Part shown: in pieces, positions 45,430 to 53,282 of the stretch | Position numbering within the stretch: the first letter of the stretch is position 1 | Layout of the letters: each line of letters opens with the position of its first letter | Origin: JAZDEY01 sp043808325 [NCBI: Candidatus Eiseniibacteriota bacterium] | GTDB lineage: Bacteria; Arandabacterota; Arandabacteria; Arandabacterales | Direction of reading: 5' to 3' | NCBI GenBank assembly: GCA_043808325.1 | Contig: JAZDEY010000056.1 | Span: 7,237 to 71,236 of the forward strand | DNA length: 64,000 nt | Notes under the pieces: model-generated | What the model saw: only the letters and a program-made list of their open reading frames with translations | Told to the model about the DNA's origin: nothing | The model's database searches: none | Made by a program: the position numbers and the translations under genes

Positions 45430-46581
45430 ATGGTAAGACCGCATGGTGGGAAGCTGATCGACCGGGCCCTGAGGGGCAAAGAAGCGGAAGCCGCCGCCAA
45501 GAACCTGGCCATGATGAAGAGCATCGCGCTCGACCGCATGAGCGTGGTCGACCTGCGCAATATCGCTGTTGGCAGGTATAGCCCGCTCGAGGGCTTTATC
45601 GGCAAGCACGACCTCGAATCGATCGTCCAGAATACGCGCTTGAAGAACGGCGTGGTGTGGTCGATTCCCATTCTGCTCGATGTTTCCGAGGATGAGGCGC
45701 GAGGCCTCAAAGAGGGCGAGGACGTGTGCCTGAAGGACGACGCCGGCAAGGCCATCGCTATCCTTCATCTCACCGAGAAGTACTCCTATCCCAAGGAAGC
45801 TATCGCCCAGAGCGTGTTCGGTACCAATGACTCGAAGCACCCCGGTGTCAAATCCACCATGGAAATGAAGGACGTTTTCCTGGGCGGCCAGATTGACCTC
45901 GTGGATACCTCGCGGGAGCCCTTCCCCAAGTACAATTTGACTCCAATTGAGACCCGGCAGATCTTCGAGGAGCGCGGCTGGAAGACAGTCGCGGGCTTCC
46001 AGACCCGGAACGCCCCCCATAACGGCCACGAGTACATGCAGAAGGTGGTGCTCTCGATGGTCGATGGCCTCTTTATCAACCCCGTGATCGGCAAGAAGAA
46101 GAAGGGCGATTTCACCGACGAGGCGATCCTGCGTGCCTACGATGTCCTCCTCGAAGATTACTTCCCCAAGGACCGGGTCTTCATGAGCATTCTCCCGATG
46201 GAGATGCGCTACGCGGGCCCCAAGGAAGCGATCCATCACGCGATCATCCGCAAGAACTTCGGCTGCACCAACCTGATCGTGGGCCGGGACCACGCCGGCG
46301 TGGGGAACTACTATGAGCCCGAGGCCGCGATCGAGATCTTCAAGAACTTCACCGACCTTGAGATAACCCCGATCACAATCAGGGGCGATTTCTTCCACTG
46401 CAAGAAGTGTGCTCAGCTCGAGAGCGAGCGCACCTGCCCGCACGGTGACGACCAGAAGATCAAGTTCTCGGGGACCGTGATACGGAAGATGCTGGTCGAG
46501 GGAGGCTCGCCGCCGCCCGAGATCTTCAGACCCGAGGTCTTCGAGGCCCTGAGACAGCTCAAGAACCCCTTTGTAGAATAA
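45430..46581 (+). CDS. sat: Sulfate adenylyltransferase (ATP sulfurylase)
   Basis: 383 residues from the ATG at 45430, preceded by GAGGAGG. This is the homomeric Sat-type ATP sulfurylase, not CysDN. Catalytic motifs are visible: QTRNAPHNGHE (residues 191-201, HXGH-like) and NLIVGRDHAGVGNYY. A C-terminal C-x2-C-x8-C-x-H set (CKKCAQLESERTCPH) matches the zinc site of some Sat enzymes. It makes adenosine 5'-phosphosulfate (APS) from sulfate and ATP. It heads an operon with an AP-superfamily protein (17-bp gap) and APS kinase, so the output is PAPS. No APS or PAPS reductase is present, which points to sulfation rather than assimilation. Confidence 0.95.
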   Translation: MVRPHGGKLIDRALRGKEAEAAAKNLAMMKSIALDRMSVVDLRNIAVGRYSPLEGFIGKHDLESIVQNTRLKNGVVWSIPILLDVSEDEARGLKEGEDVCLKDDAGKAIAILHLTEKYSYPKEAIAQSVFGTNDSKHPGVKSTMEMKDVFLGGQIDLVDTSREPFPKYNLTPIETRQIFEERGWKTVAGFQTRNAPHNGHEYMQKVVLSMVDGLFINPVIGKKKKGDFTDEAILRAYDVLLEDYFPKDRVFMSILPMEMRYAGPKEAIHHAIIRKNFGCTNLIVGRDHAGVGNYYEPEAAIEIFKNFTDLEITPITIRGDFFHCKKCAQLESERTCPHGDDQKIKFSGTVIRKMLVEGGSPPPEIFRPEVFEALRQLKNPFVE

Positions 46582-46598
46582 GCAAGAAGGAGATTTCG

Positions 46599-47987
46599 AT
46601 GGAGCCGAAGCGGAAAGTCCTTGTGATCGGGCTGGATTGCGCAGCCCCGAAGCTTGTCTTCGATGACTGGCTAAACGAACTGCCCAACACCAAGCGTTTG
46701 GTGAGCGAGGGCGTCTGGGGAAGGATGTTCAGCACCATCCCTCCGATCACCTGCCCGGCGTGGATGTGCATGATGACCAGCAAGAACCCGGGCAAGCTCG
46801 GCATCTTCGGCTTCAGGAACCGCAGCAACTTCGCCTACGAAGAGGTCTGGATCGCCAACTCGACCGCGATCAAGGAGCCCACGCTCTGGGACATTATCTC
46901 CCGCGAAGGCTACACCGTGGGCATGATCGGCGTGCCGCAGACCTATCCGCCAAGAGCTGTCAACGGCTTCATGGTGACCGACTTCCTTGCGCCCGATACC
47001 AGCGCCGACTACACCTATCCCTCCTATCTCAAGGATGAGATCAAGGCGGCGGTCGGCGATTACATCCTCGACTGCGATGAGTTCCGGACCGAGGACAAGG
47101 ACGCCCTCTTGAAGGAAATCTACGATATGACCAAGAAGCGCTTCGACTTGGTGGAGGCCTTCCTCGCCAAGGGTCCGCAATTCTATATGTTTGTGGAGAT
47201 GGGCATCGACCGCATCTATCACGGCTTTTGGAAATTCATGGACAAGACCCACCGCAAGTATGTCCCCAGAAACAAGTACGAGAACGCGATCAAGGAGTAC
47301 CACAAGTACATCGACCAGCGGATCGGCGAGCTCCTTAAGCGCCTGGATGACGACACCGTGGTGCTTGTGGTCTCCGATCACGGCGCCAAGAAGATGGAAG
47401 GCGCGATCAACATCAACGACTGGCTGATCCGGGAAGGCTATATGACCCTGAAGCAGAAGCCCGAGAAGCTGGTGAGGCTCGAGAAGGCCGGGGTCGACTG
47501 GGAAAAGACCAGGGCCTGGGGGCTCGGCGGCTACTACGGGCGCCTCTTCCTTAATGTCAAGGGCCGCGAGGCCAAGGGGATCGTCGATCCCAAAGACTAT
47601 GAGAAGGTGCGCGACGAGATCGCAGCCAAACTCAGGGCCATAACCGATGAGAAGGGCCGAAACATCCGGACGCGCGTGATCAAGCCCCAGGAAGTCTACA
47701 CCGGCTCCAACGTCGAGCAGTCACCTGATCTCATCATCTATTTTGGCGACCTCTACTGGCGTTCCACCGGCAGCATCGGCCACGATTCGATCCACTCCTT
47801 CGAGACCGAGGTCGGACCCGACGATGCCGTCCACGACGAGTACGGCATCTTCATAATGTGGGACCCCAGGGTCAAGCGCGGCAAGGAACTCAAGAATCTC
47901 AAGATTTATGATGTGGCGCCGACAATACTCACAACGATGGGGATTAAGGTGCCTGACGATATGGAAGGCAAGGCTGTTCAACTTTAG
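46599..47987 (+). CDS. AP-superfamily phosphodiesterase between sat and cysC
   Basis: 462 residues, no signal peptide, with an AAGGAG ribosome binding site. Motifs: VIGLDCAAPKLVFDD (metal Asp), the nucleophile Thr in PPITCPAWMCMMTSKNPGKLG, FVEMGIDRIYHGFWKF near residue 205, VVSDHGAKKMEGAININDW near 260, and the late DSIHSFETEVGPDDAVHDEYG. It is most similar in the window to the 50804 protein (shared IFGF/IYGF and TYPPRAVNGF segments). Its place between the two sulfate-activation enzymes is striking. The AP superfamily includes sulfatases and phosphodiesterases, so it could act on APS/PAPS, PAP or a sulfated product. The actual reaction is not predictable. Confidence 0.84.
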   Translation: MEPKRKVLVIGLDCAAPKLVFDDWLNELPNTKRLVSEGVWGRMFSTIPPITCPAWMCMMTSKNPGKLGIFGFRNRSNFAYEEVWIANSTAIKEPTLWDIISREGYTVGMIGVPQTYPPRAVNGFMVTDFLAPDTSADYTYPSYLKDEIKAAVGDYILDCDEFRTEDKDALLKEIYDMTKKRFDLVEAFLAKGPQFYMFVEMGIDRIYHGFWKFMDKTHRKYVPRNKYENAIKEYHKYIDQRIGELLKRLDDDTVVLVVSDHGAKKMEGAININDWLIREGYMTLKQKPEKLVRLEKAGVDWEKTRAWGLGGYYGRLFLNVKGREAKGIVDPKDYEKVRDEIAAKLRAITDEKGRNIRTRVIKPQEVYTGSNVEQSPDLIIYFGDLYWRSTGSIGHDSIHSFETEVGPDDAVHDEYGIFIMWDPRVKRGKELKNLKIYDVAPTILTTMGIKVPDDMEGKAVQL

Positions 47988-48024
47988 AGATTGTAGGGGA
48001 GAAGCCATAGGAAGGGGGATTTAG

Positions 48025-48642
48025 ATGGAAAAGGGTGTGTTGGTATGGTTCACCGGTGTTGCCGCATCAGGCAAGACCACGGTTGCGAGGGCCCTCGAGA
48101 AGGTTATGAGGGACCGAGGCTTGAAAGTCGAGAATCTCGATGCCGACGAGGTCAGGGCCAACTTGAGCCCCGACCTGGGCTACACGCCGCGCGACCGGGA
48201 TTTCAATACCAAGCGACTTGCCTACATGGGCAAGGTGCTCGCGCGAAACGGTGTCTCCGCTATCGTGGCGGCCGTCTCGCCTTTGAGGCAGTACCGCGAC
48301 CGCGCCCGCGGCATGGTGGATCAGTTCGTAGAGGTCTACGTAAAGTGCCCGATCGAGGTCTGCCGTGAGCGCGACCCCAAGGGGCTCTACAAGCGTGCCG
48401 ATCGTGGCGAAATCAATGACATTGCCGGCCTGCACCAGCCCTATGAAGAGCCGGACAAGCCCGAAGTGGTGCTCAATACCGACAAGGAAGACGTCGAGGC
48501 CTGTGTGAAGAAGCTCCTGCTCACTATGGAGACCCTGGGTTACATCCCCAAGGCCGAGACGAAGGGTAGTAGCAAGCCCTATACCGACGAAGAAGAAGAG
48601 AAGGTCAAGGAGCGCCTGAGAGGACTCGGCTATATAGAATAG
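48025..48642 (+). CDS. cysC: Adenylylsulfate kinase with C-terminal extension
   Basis: 205 residues. Walker A is GVAASGKTT. APS-kinase signatures are NLDADEVRANLSPDLGYT, RDFNTKRLAYMGKVLARNGV, DPKGLYKRADRGEI and LHQPYEEPDKPEVVLNTD. It phosphorylates APS to PAPS, the universal sulfate donor. The kinase fold ends at LLLTMETLGYI; a ~30-residue charged extension then repeats the ending (EEEEKVKERLRGLGYIE). The same K-x-x-L-x-x-[LI]GYI tail closes two AP-superfamily proteins in the window. It is the last gene of the sat operon, followed by a terminator. Confidence 0.94.
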   Translation: MEKGVLVWFTGVAASGKTTVARALEKVMRDRGLKVENLDADEVRANLSPDLGYTPRDRDFNTKRLAYMGKVLARNGVSAIVAAVSPLRQYRDRARGMVDQFVEVYVKCPIEVCRERDPKGLYKRADRGEINDIAGLHQPYEEPDKPEVVLNTDKEDVEACVKKLLLTMETLGYIPKAETKGSSKPYTDEEEEKVKERLRGLGYIE

Positions 48643-48666
48643 GTTAGGTGCGCCGAGTAATCGGGC

Positions 48667-48739
48667 GCCAAGAGATCGCCCCGGGAGATCCTTTTCCCGG
48701 GGCTTCCTTTATCTCTCTCCCAAAGGAGAGGGGATCGGC
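48667..48739 (+). repeat. 73-bp direct repeat, left copy
   Basis: Identical to 50668-50740 except for one base (A versus G near position 56), with a spacing of exactly 2,001 bp. The unit contains a terminator hairpin and a CTCTCTCCC...GGAGAGGGG pair. The two copies bracket the toxin-antitoxin genes and a decayed gene. They may mark the ends of an inserted segment. Confidence 0.85.
48678..48715 (+). terminator. Intrinsic terminator of the sat operon
   Basis: A 9-bp GC-rich perfect stem (GCCCCGGGA at 48678-48686 with TCCCGGGGC at 48695-48703) has an 8-nt loop and is followed by TTCCTTTATCTC. It lies 36 bp after the cysC stop, inside the left 73-bp repeat. Confidence 0.8.
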
Positions 48740-48911
48740 GCACCTGCGCAGCACTGCTGGAACGAGGGCTTGGGGGCACCGCGTTGCTATGGGGGCGCGC
48801 TTCCGGCCACCCTGCTCCAGCGGGAGTATCGAAGGAACGCGAGATGGTCCCGCAGCTTCAGTCCTGCACCACAAGTGCCGATGAATCTAAGTAAGATATA
48901 CTAACAATGAC

Positions 48912-48946
48912 TTGACAATAATTCTTACCTATTCTATATTCTAGGT
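48912..48946 (+). promoter_or_regulatory. Promoter and candidate operator of the toxin-antitoxin operon
   Basis: A perfect TTGACA (48912-48917) and TATATT (48935-48940) are 17 bp apart. A dyad with arms ACCTA (48927-48931) and TAGGT (48942-48946), ten bases between, covers the -10 and is a plausible site for autoregulation by the XRE domain of the antitoxin. The rest of 48740-48911 holds nothing recognisable. Confidence 0.7.
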
Positions 48947-48957
48947 GTAGGCTGATA

Positions 48958-49022
<65 letters not shown>

Positions 49023-49024
49023 TC

Positions 49025-49840
49025 ATGCCTAGCTTCGGAGCGAGAGTGAGGGCATTGAGAGAGTCCATAGGTATGAGTCAGCAGAGACTTGCGACGCTCA
49101 TGGGAGTTGCGAGACCAACTGTGAGCCAGATTGAGAACGATTCTAGAGATCTGTGTGCCGATGACCTGGTAAAGCTCTCAGGTATCTTCGGGGTTTCCAT
49201 AGATAGTCTGCTCGACATAGAGAAATCCCCCCAGATTCTCATCGGCGAGCGTCAGAAAGTCAGTGCCAGGAAACAGGACATGAGAATCAACGTGCCCCAA
49301 AAGAACGTGAGGAAATTCAGAGAAGTCCTCCTTTACCTCCTCGGCAAGGTTGGATCCAAGCCCAACATTGGAGAAACGGTCCTCTACAAGCTCCTTTACT
49401 TCATTGACTTCAATTACTATGAGAGGTATGAGGAGCAGCTGATCGGCGCCACCTATATTAAGAATCGCTACGGCCCGACCCCTATTGAATTCAGAGCAGT
49501 CGTCGAGAGAATGATTAGAGACGGGGAGATGGTCAAGGTCAGGGATAGCTATTTCGAATATCCCCAGACGAAGTACCTTCCACTGCGGAGACCCAACTTG
49601 TCGGAACTCACTGCTCGTGAGGCGGGCGTGATTGATGATGTGCTCAACAGACTTTCCGATATGACTGCAGCTCAGATAAGCGAGTACTCGCATGCCGATG
49701 TACCCTGGCTGACGGCCCAAAAGGGAAAACCAATAGAGTATGAATCCGTGTTCTACCGGACTGCTGGGTATTCAGTAAGAGAGTGTGATGAAAGGATTCA
49801 AGAAGATCAAACTTCGCCCAGAGTTCCTGCGCGACATTAG
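49025..49840 (+). CDS. XRE-HTH + Panacea (DUF4065/SocA-like) antitoxin
   Basis: 271 residues. An N-terminal Cro/C1-type helix-turn-helix (about 5-62: VRALRESIGMSQQRLATLMG, ARPTVSQIENDSRDL) is followed by a Panacea/DUF4065 domain (about 115-235: SKPNIGETVLYKLLYFIDF, YIKNRYGPTPIEFRAVVER). Panacea is a promiscuous antitoxin domain that pairs with many toxin folds; HTH-fused versions also repress their own operon. The gene overlaps the toxin gene by about 53 bp. Promoter, operator-like dyad and GA leader are listed separately. The segment lies between 73-bp direct repeats, which suggests horizontal gain. The purine-rich codon usage at its start differs from its neighbours. Confidence 0.88.
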   Translation: MPSFGARVRALRESIGMSQQRLATLMGVARPTVSQIENDSRDLCADDLVKLSGIFGVSIDSLLDIEKSPQILIGERQKVSARKQDMRINVPQKNVRKFREVLLYLLGKVGSKPNIGETVLYKLLYFIDFNYYERYEEQLIGATYIKNRYGPTPIEFRAVVERMIRDGEMVKVRDSYFEYPQTKYLPLRRPNLSELTAREAGVIDDVLNRLSDMTAAQISEYSHADVPWLTAQKGKPIEYESVFYRTAGYSVRECDERIQEDQTSPRVPARH

Positions 49841-50171
49841 GAGACTGACGAAGAAGTTCAGAACGATTGAAGAAGATCTAAGGATCTTCATAGAGACCCA
49901 GCTCGTCTACTTCCACAAGTTGAAGTTGGACAATAGGGGCGTATTCAGAATTCCTGATCTGGAAGCAGCAAGTCCTCCCATATACAAGGCGAAGAAGTTC
50001 GCTTGTCGATCCCTGAGGGGAACTGGGAGTAGATCGGGAATCCGGGTGATATACGCCTATTTTGAAGTGGCGGACCGGATAGAGTTAATAGAAATCTACT
50101 ACAAGGATGATCAAGACAATGCGGACCGTGACAGAATATCCAGGTTCTTTCAGAGCATCCGGGATGAATAA
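49788..50171 (+). CDS. RelE/ParE-like toxin partner of the Panacea antitoxin
   Basis: 127 residues (ATG at 49788; a GTG three bases earlier is equally possible). It is a small basic protein with the RelE/ParE-like order: helical start (FKKIKLRPEFLRDIRRLTKKF), then KKFACRSLRGTGSRSGIRVIYAYFEVADRIELIEIYYK, in which strands alternate with basic residues, and a final helix (NADRDRISRFFQSIRDE). The gene overlaps the antitoxin gene, so the pair is translationally coupled. The likely action is mRNA cleavage on the ribosome, as in RelE, but catalytic residues are not certain. Confidence 0.72.
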   Translation: MKGFKKIKLRPEFLRDIRRLTKKFRTIEEDLRIFIETQLVYFHKLKLDNRGVFRIPDLEAASPPIYKAKKFACRSLRGTGSRSGIRVIYAYFEVADRIELIEIYYKDDQDNADRDRISRFFQSIRDE

Positions 50172-50198
50172 CTCGTTCGCCCGCCCGCACCATCGCGG

Positions 50199-50667
50199 GT
50201 GCCAATCGATGGTGGCGAAGAGCGACTGCCGCGAATCTCATTTCTTTGGATTACTAGCTGCCTCCTGTCATGCATTGACTATCTTGAGAGCTGGTCCGGC
50301 GGCGTCGGCCCACTCTTTCCCATGCTTAACTTTCAGAATCTCGCCCTGTTCGATCACGCAATAGTGAAATCAAGAGCCGCGAGCTATAAGCGGGAGAGAT
50401 TCACCAGAGAGTCGCCGGAGAGCCGGCGTTCTCCCTAGGCTACTTGCCGGACAGGATCAGTCCCCTCGAGAGATACCCCCTGGTGGAACTGGATGGAGCG
50501 CGTTTTACGGTACCGAACTTCCGATACCTTGAATGTATGTTGACTGCATCATGGACCTGGACACATTTGAACTCGCTGTAGAGATAGCAGCCAACGGCAA
50601 GGCGAGCCTATCCGATCTGCTCCGAGGGTACTACCAGAAAGGAACAGAGATGTCTCAGCTCATGTGT
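50199..50667 (+). pseudogene. Decayed gene with at least two frameshifts, cut by the right 73-bp repeat
   Basis: Protein-like sequence continues through three frames: first DYLESWSGGVGPLFPMLNFQ and NLALFDHAIVKSRAASYKRE (to about 50436), then GYLPDRISPLERYPLVELDG and ARFTVPNFRYLE (about 50440-50530), then FELAVEIAANGKASLSDLLR and GYYQKGTEMSQL (about 50565-50660). No single frame is open across it, and it stops where the right repeat starts. I do not recognise the family. The remaining sequence up to 50803 is the repeat and a short purine/pyrimidine tract. Confidence 0.5.
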
Positions 50668-50740
50668 GCCAAGAGATCGCCCCGGGAGATCCTTTTCCCG
50701 GGGCTTCCTTTATCTCTCTCCCGAAGGAGAGGGGATCGGC
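50668..50740 (+). repeat. 73-bp direct repeat, right copy
   Basis: Second copy of the repeat at 48667-48739, same orientation, one mismatch. It carries the same hairpin (50679-50704), so it also works as a plus-strand terminator. It lies between the decayed gene and the convergent AP phosphoesterase gene. Confidence 0.85.
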
Positions 50741-50803
50741 CCTCGCCCTGTCCCTCTCCCACAGGAAGAGGAGAATCAAGGGCGACGGCGTAAGTAATGC
50801 GAT

Positions 50804-52153
50804 TTATGCGATTCGTGCGGCTTCAGCTATCAACGACTTGCCGTCAAAATCCGACGGCGGCTCGATATCCATGATCTGAAGAATCGTCGGCGCGACGTCC
50901 ATCACGCTTGCGCCCTCCGCCTTGAGCCCGTGCCCCTTAACAAAGAGCATGGCATCATCGTAAGTGTGCATCCCCACGATCGGCCCCTTGCCGGACAGGG
51001 CCTTCTTGCCGAAAGCTCCCTTGGGATCGTAGCCGTTCACCGGGTCCACGATGAGATCGGCGGCAGCCTCGAAGTTCGGTCCGCTATAGATCTGATCCTT
51101 CGTGTACACGTCCTTGACGACCTTGTTACCCTGTTCATCGGTGAGGGCGAGCAACGCCGCCCGAAGTTCATCTCGCAAGGCCGGATATGCCGCCCGGCTC
51201 ACGCATCCTTCGGCTTCTCTCCCCTTGAGATTGATGAAGATCCTGCCCGGATCGAGCGTGTAAGCCCTTGTCCTCGCCGGATCGGTATCCGCCAGCGACT
51301 TGGCGTCCCCCGGCTTATAGGCAAGGTAGCCCCGGTCTTCGAGGAATTTGTTGAGATAGATCTCCCGCTTGAGGGTGCAGAAGCCGTGATCCGACATCAC
51401 CATCAGGGTGACATCATCTTCCAACTCGCCCTCCAGCTTGGCGAAGAATTTATCAATCTCACCGAAGAACTCCATGAACTCCTTGGCGTACTTGGGATGG
51501 CCCTGTTCCATGTACTCCCACATGAAATGATACAACCGGTCGGTCTCCATTATGTGCAGGATGGCGAAGTCCCACTTCTTTTCCTTATAAAGGTTAAAGA
51601 AGGCGCCGACCCGTGCCTCGAACACGCGCACCAGGTCGGGATAGAGATTGTCGAGATTCTCCCGCGCCCGCCAGGGATCGATGTCGATCTCGTACCCCTG
51701 GGTCTTAAGCCGGGGCGCAAGCGTATCCGGATAGGTCGCGCCACCGATGCGCGGCGCGTCGAAACCTGAGACCAGATACCCGTTGACGGCTCGCGGCGGA
51801 TAGGTGACCGGCACGTTCATCACGATCACGCTCCTGCCTTTTTCACTGAGCATTTCCCAAAGCGTAGTACTGGTCATCGTTGCCGAGTTCGGGAGATAGA
51901 TCTGGTAAGTGCCCGGCTTCCGATCAATGAAGCCGTAGATATTATGCTTCCCCGGGTTCTTGCCGGTCATCATGCTCGACCAGGCAACGCAAGAGACGCA
52001 CGGGTGGACCGAATTTAGCTCAATGAGCGAACCTTTATCGAAGATCTTCTTGAGGGCCGGCAGCGATCCCTCAGCCAGCTTCCGTTTCAAGAAACTCAAG
52101 GGGGTGCCGTCGAGGCCGATCACTACGACTCGAGGCTTCTTCTTGAACCACAT
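50804..52153 (-). CDS. AP-superfamily phosphodiesterase (paralog of the sat-operon protein)
   Basis: About 449 residues from the ATG at 52153 (AGGTG 5 nt upstream); a GTG 6 bp earlier is possible. No signal peptide. Motifs: VVVIGLDGTPLSFLKRKL (metal Asp), HPCVSCVAWSSMMTGKNPGKHNIYGF (Ser at the nucleophile position), LHIMETDRLYHFMWEY near 200, VMSDHGFCTLKREIYLNKF near 260, and a late IVGMHTYDDAMLFVKG segment. The overall arrangement and the VTYPPRAVNGYLVSGF block match the 46599 protein. The gene is single, convergent with the decayed gene and its repeat. Upstream, a TTGACC/TAACTT pair is only a weak promoter candidate. Confidence 0.84.
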   Translation of the reverse strand: MWFKKKPRVVVIGLDGTPLSFLKRKLAEGSLPALKKIFDKGSLIELNSVHPCVSCVAWSSMMTGKNPGKHNIYGFIDRKPGTYQIYLPNSATMTSTTLWEMLSEKGRSVIVMNVPVTYPPRAVNGYLVSGFDAPRIGGATYPDTLAPRLKTQGYEIDIDPWRARENLDNLYPDLVRVFEARVGAFFNLYKEKKWDFAILHIMETDRLYHFMWEYMEQGHPKYAKEFMEFFGEIDKFFAKLEGELEDDVTLMVMSDHGFCTLKREIYLNKFLEDRGYLAYKPGDAKSLADTDPARTRAYTLDPGRIFINLKGREAEGCVSRAAYPALRDELRAALLALTDEQGNKVVKDVYTKDQIYSGPNFEAAADLIVDPVNGYDPKGAFGKKALSGKGPIVGMHTYDDAMLFVKGHGLKAEGASVMDVAPTILQIMDIEPPSDFDGKSLIAEAARIA

Positions 52154-52297
52154 GCTCACACCTGGCCTTCATCAAGGGCTATGGTTGCTGTCCGGCCGCC
52201 GAACCTCGCGACGCACGGACAGGAAAGCGATCACACGAATCAAAACAGATTCAGGTGCAAAGTTACGCCCAAGGGCGTGGGCGGTCAAGCCTAAAAT

Positions 52298-52326
52298 GGG
52301 ATGAGGGCCGATGGAACATCGCCCTC
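52298..52326 (-). terminator. Intrinsic terminator after the DUF362 gene
   Basis: A hairpin with two stacked stems (GAGGGC/GCCCTC and GATG/CATC, one bulged base, loop GAA) at 52303-52326 is followed on the minus strand by CCCATTTTAGG. It starts about 27 bp after the stop at 52353. Confidence 0.6.
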
Positions 52327-52352
52327 TGCGCCAATGCCTCATGCCGAGCCGG

Positions 52353-53252
52353 TCAGACCTCGACCACGTCCATCTTCGCCAGGTCCATCACACCAAGGCC
52401 GTGCTCGGCGGCATAGACGATGTATTTCACATCCTGAGGCTTGGTGGGCTTGTCCTGCCATTCGACCAGGGTGGTGGCGTAGGCGTCGAGTGCAACCGGA
52501 TCGGTCGAAGCGACAAGCAGTCCCTTCTGGACTACCGTGCCCGGCCCGCCTGGTCCGCCCGTCTTAAGGCATCGCGTGGCATCGAGAATCGTAAGCTGCG
52601 GCCGCGCAACGGTCGCCAGGTCGGCGATTCCCTGGTGGATATCAAACTTCCAGTGAAAGGACGTCCTGTCCTGGATAAGGCCCATCTGATTTTTGAGTCC
52701 GAAACTTACGTGCGTCGAACCGTGGCTCTTGGCGACCGGCATATTGATGTAGACGTCGGTCGAGAAGAGATCGTTGGCAAGCTTGACCTTGGTCAGTGCC
52801 TTGCCCTTGGGAATCGCGACTTCTCTAAAGTCCGGAGACTTCTGAGGCACAGCGATCTTGACCTCGTCCAGACCCTTCAGGGCGGCCTCTATTCCCGTGC
52901 GCTCAAGGCACACCTTGGAGGCCTTAATGGTATTATCGAGTACGATCACGTTGGCGGCGCCTGCCTCACGGCACATCAGAGCGAAAGTTCTTACCAGCTC
53001 AGGATCGGTCGATGTCCCGGCCTCAGGCGGCATCGAAAACGAGAAATTCGCTTTGACCAGCACCCGGCTACCTTTCTTGATGAAGTTACCCAGCCCACCG
53101 AGGGGTGCGAGCAGCCTGGCGATCGCCTCTTTGGTGCTTCCCTTTGTAACGCAAACCTTAACCTTTTCCTCAGCGGAAAACGGAGCGCTTGGATTTACGG
53201 CCGCAAGGGCCGCAACCGCCAGTGAAGCTTTAAGAAAGTCGCGTCGTTCCAT
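52353..53252 (-). CDS. Exported DUF362 protein with Tat-type signal
   Basis: 299 residues from the ATG at 53252 (GGGAGG 5 nt upstream). The N-terminus MERRDFLKASLAVAALAAV is a twin-arginine signal, implying a folded, possibly cofactor-bearing protein on the outer side. The DUF362 core is seen in SRVLVKANFSFSMPPEAGTS, TNPELV-like STDPELVRTFALMCREAGA, INMPVAKSHGSTHVSFGLKN and LVASTDPVALDAYAT. No ferredoxin-like 4Cys cluster is attached, unlike many DUF362 proteins. The function is unknown. It lies 30 bp after the DUF92 gene and ends at a terminator. Confidence 0.86.
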   Translation of the reverse strand: MERRDFLKASLAVAALAAVNPSAPFSAEEKVKVCVTKGSTKEAIARLLAPLGGLGNFIKKGSRVLVKANFSFSMPPEAGTSTDPELVRTFALMCREAGAANVIVLDNTIKASKVCLERTGIEAALKGLDEVKIAVPQKSPDFREVAIPKGKALTKVKLANDLFSTDVYINMPVAKSHGSTHVSFGLKNQMGLIQDRTSFHWKFDIHQGIADLATVARPQLTILDATRCLKTGGPGGPGTVVQKGLLVASTDPVALDAYATTLVEWQDKPTKPQDVKYIVYAAEHGLGVMDLAKMDVVEV

Positions 53253-53282
53253 CTCGTCCTCCCGATTGATGAATACCAAGCC

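Noticed and set aside
45406-46443. A 345-codon minus-strand frame
   Set aside because: It is antisense to sat, whose catalytic motifs are unmistakable.
48740-48900. Possible tRNA or small RNA gene in the gap after cysC
   Set aside because: No cloverleaf or T-arm sequence could be formed. No tRNA or rRNA was recognised anywhere in the window.
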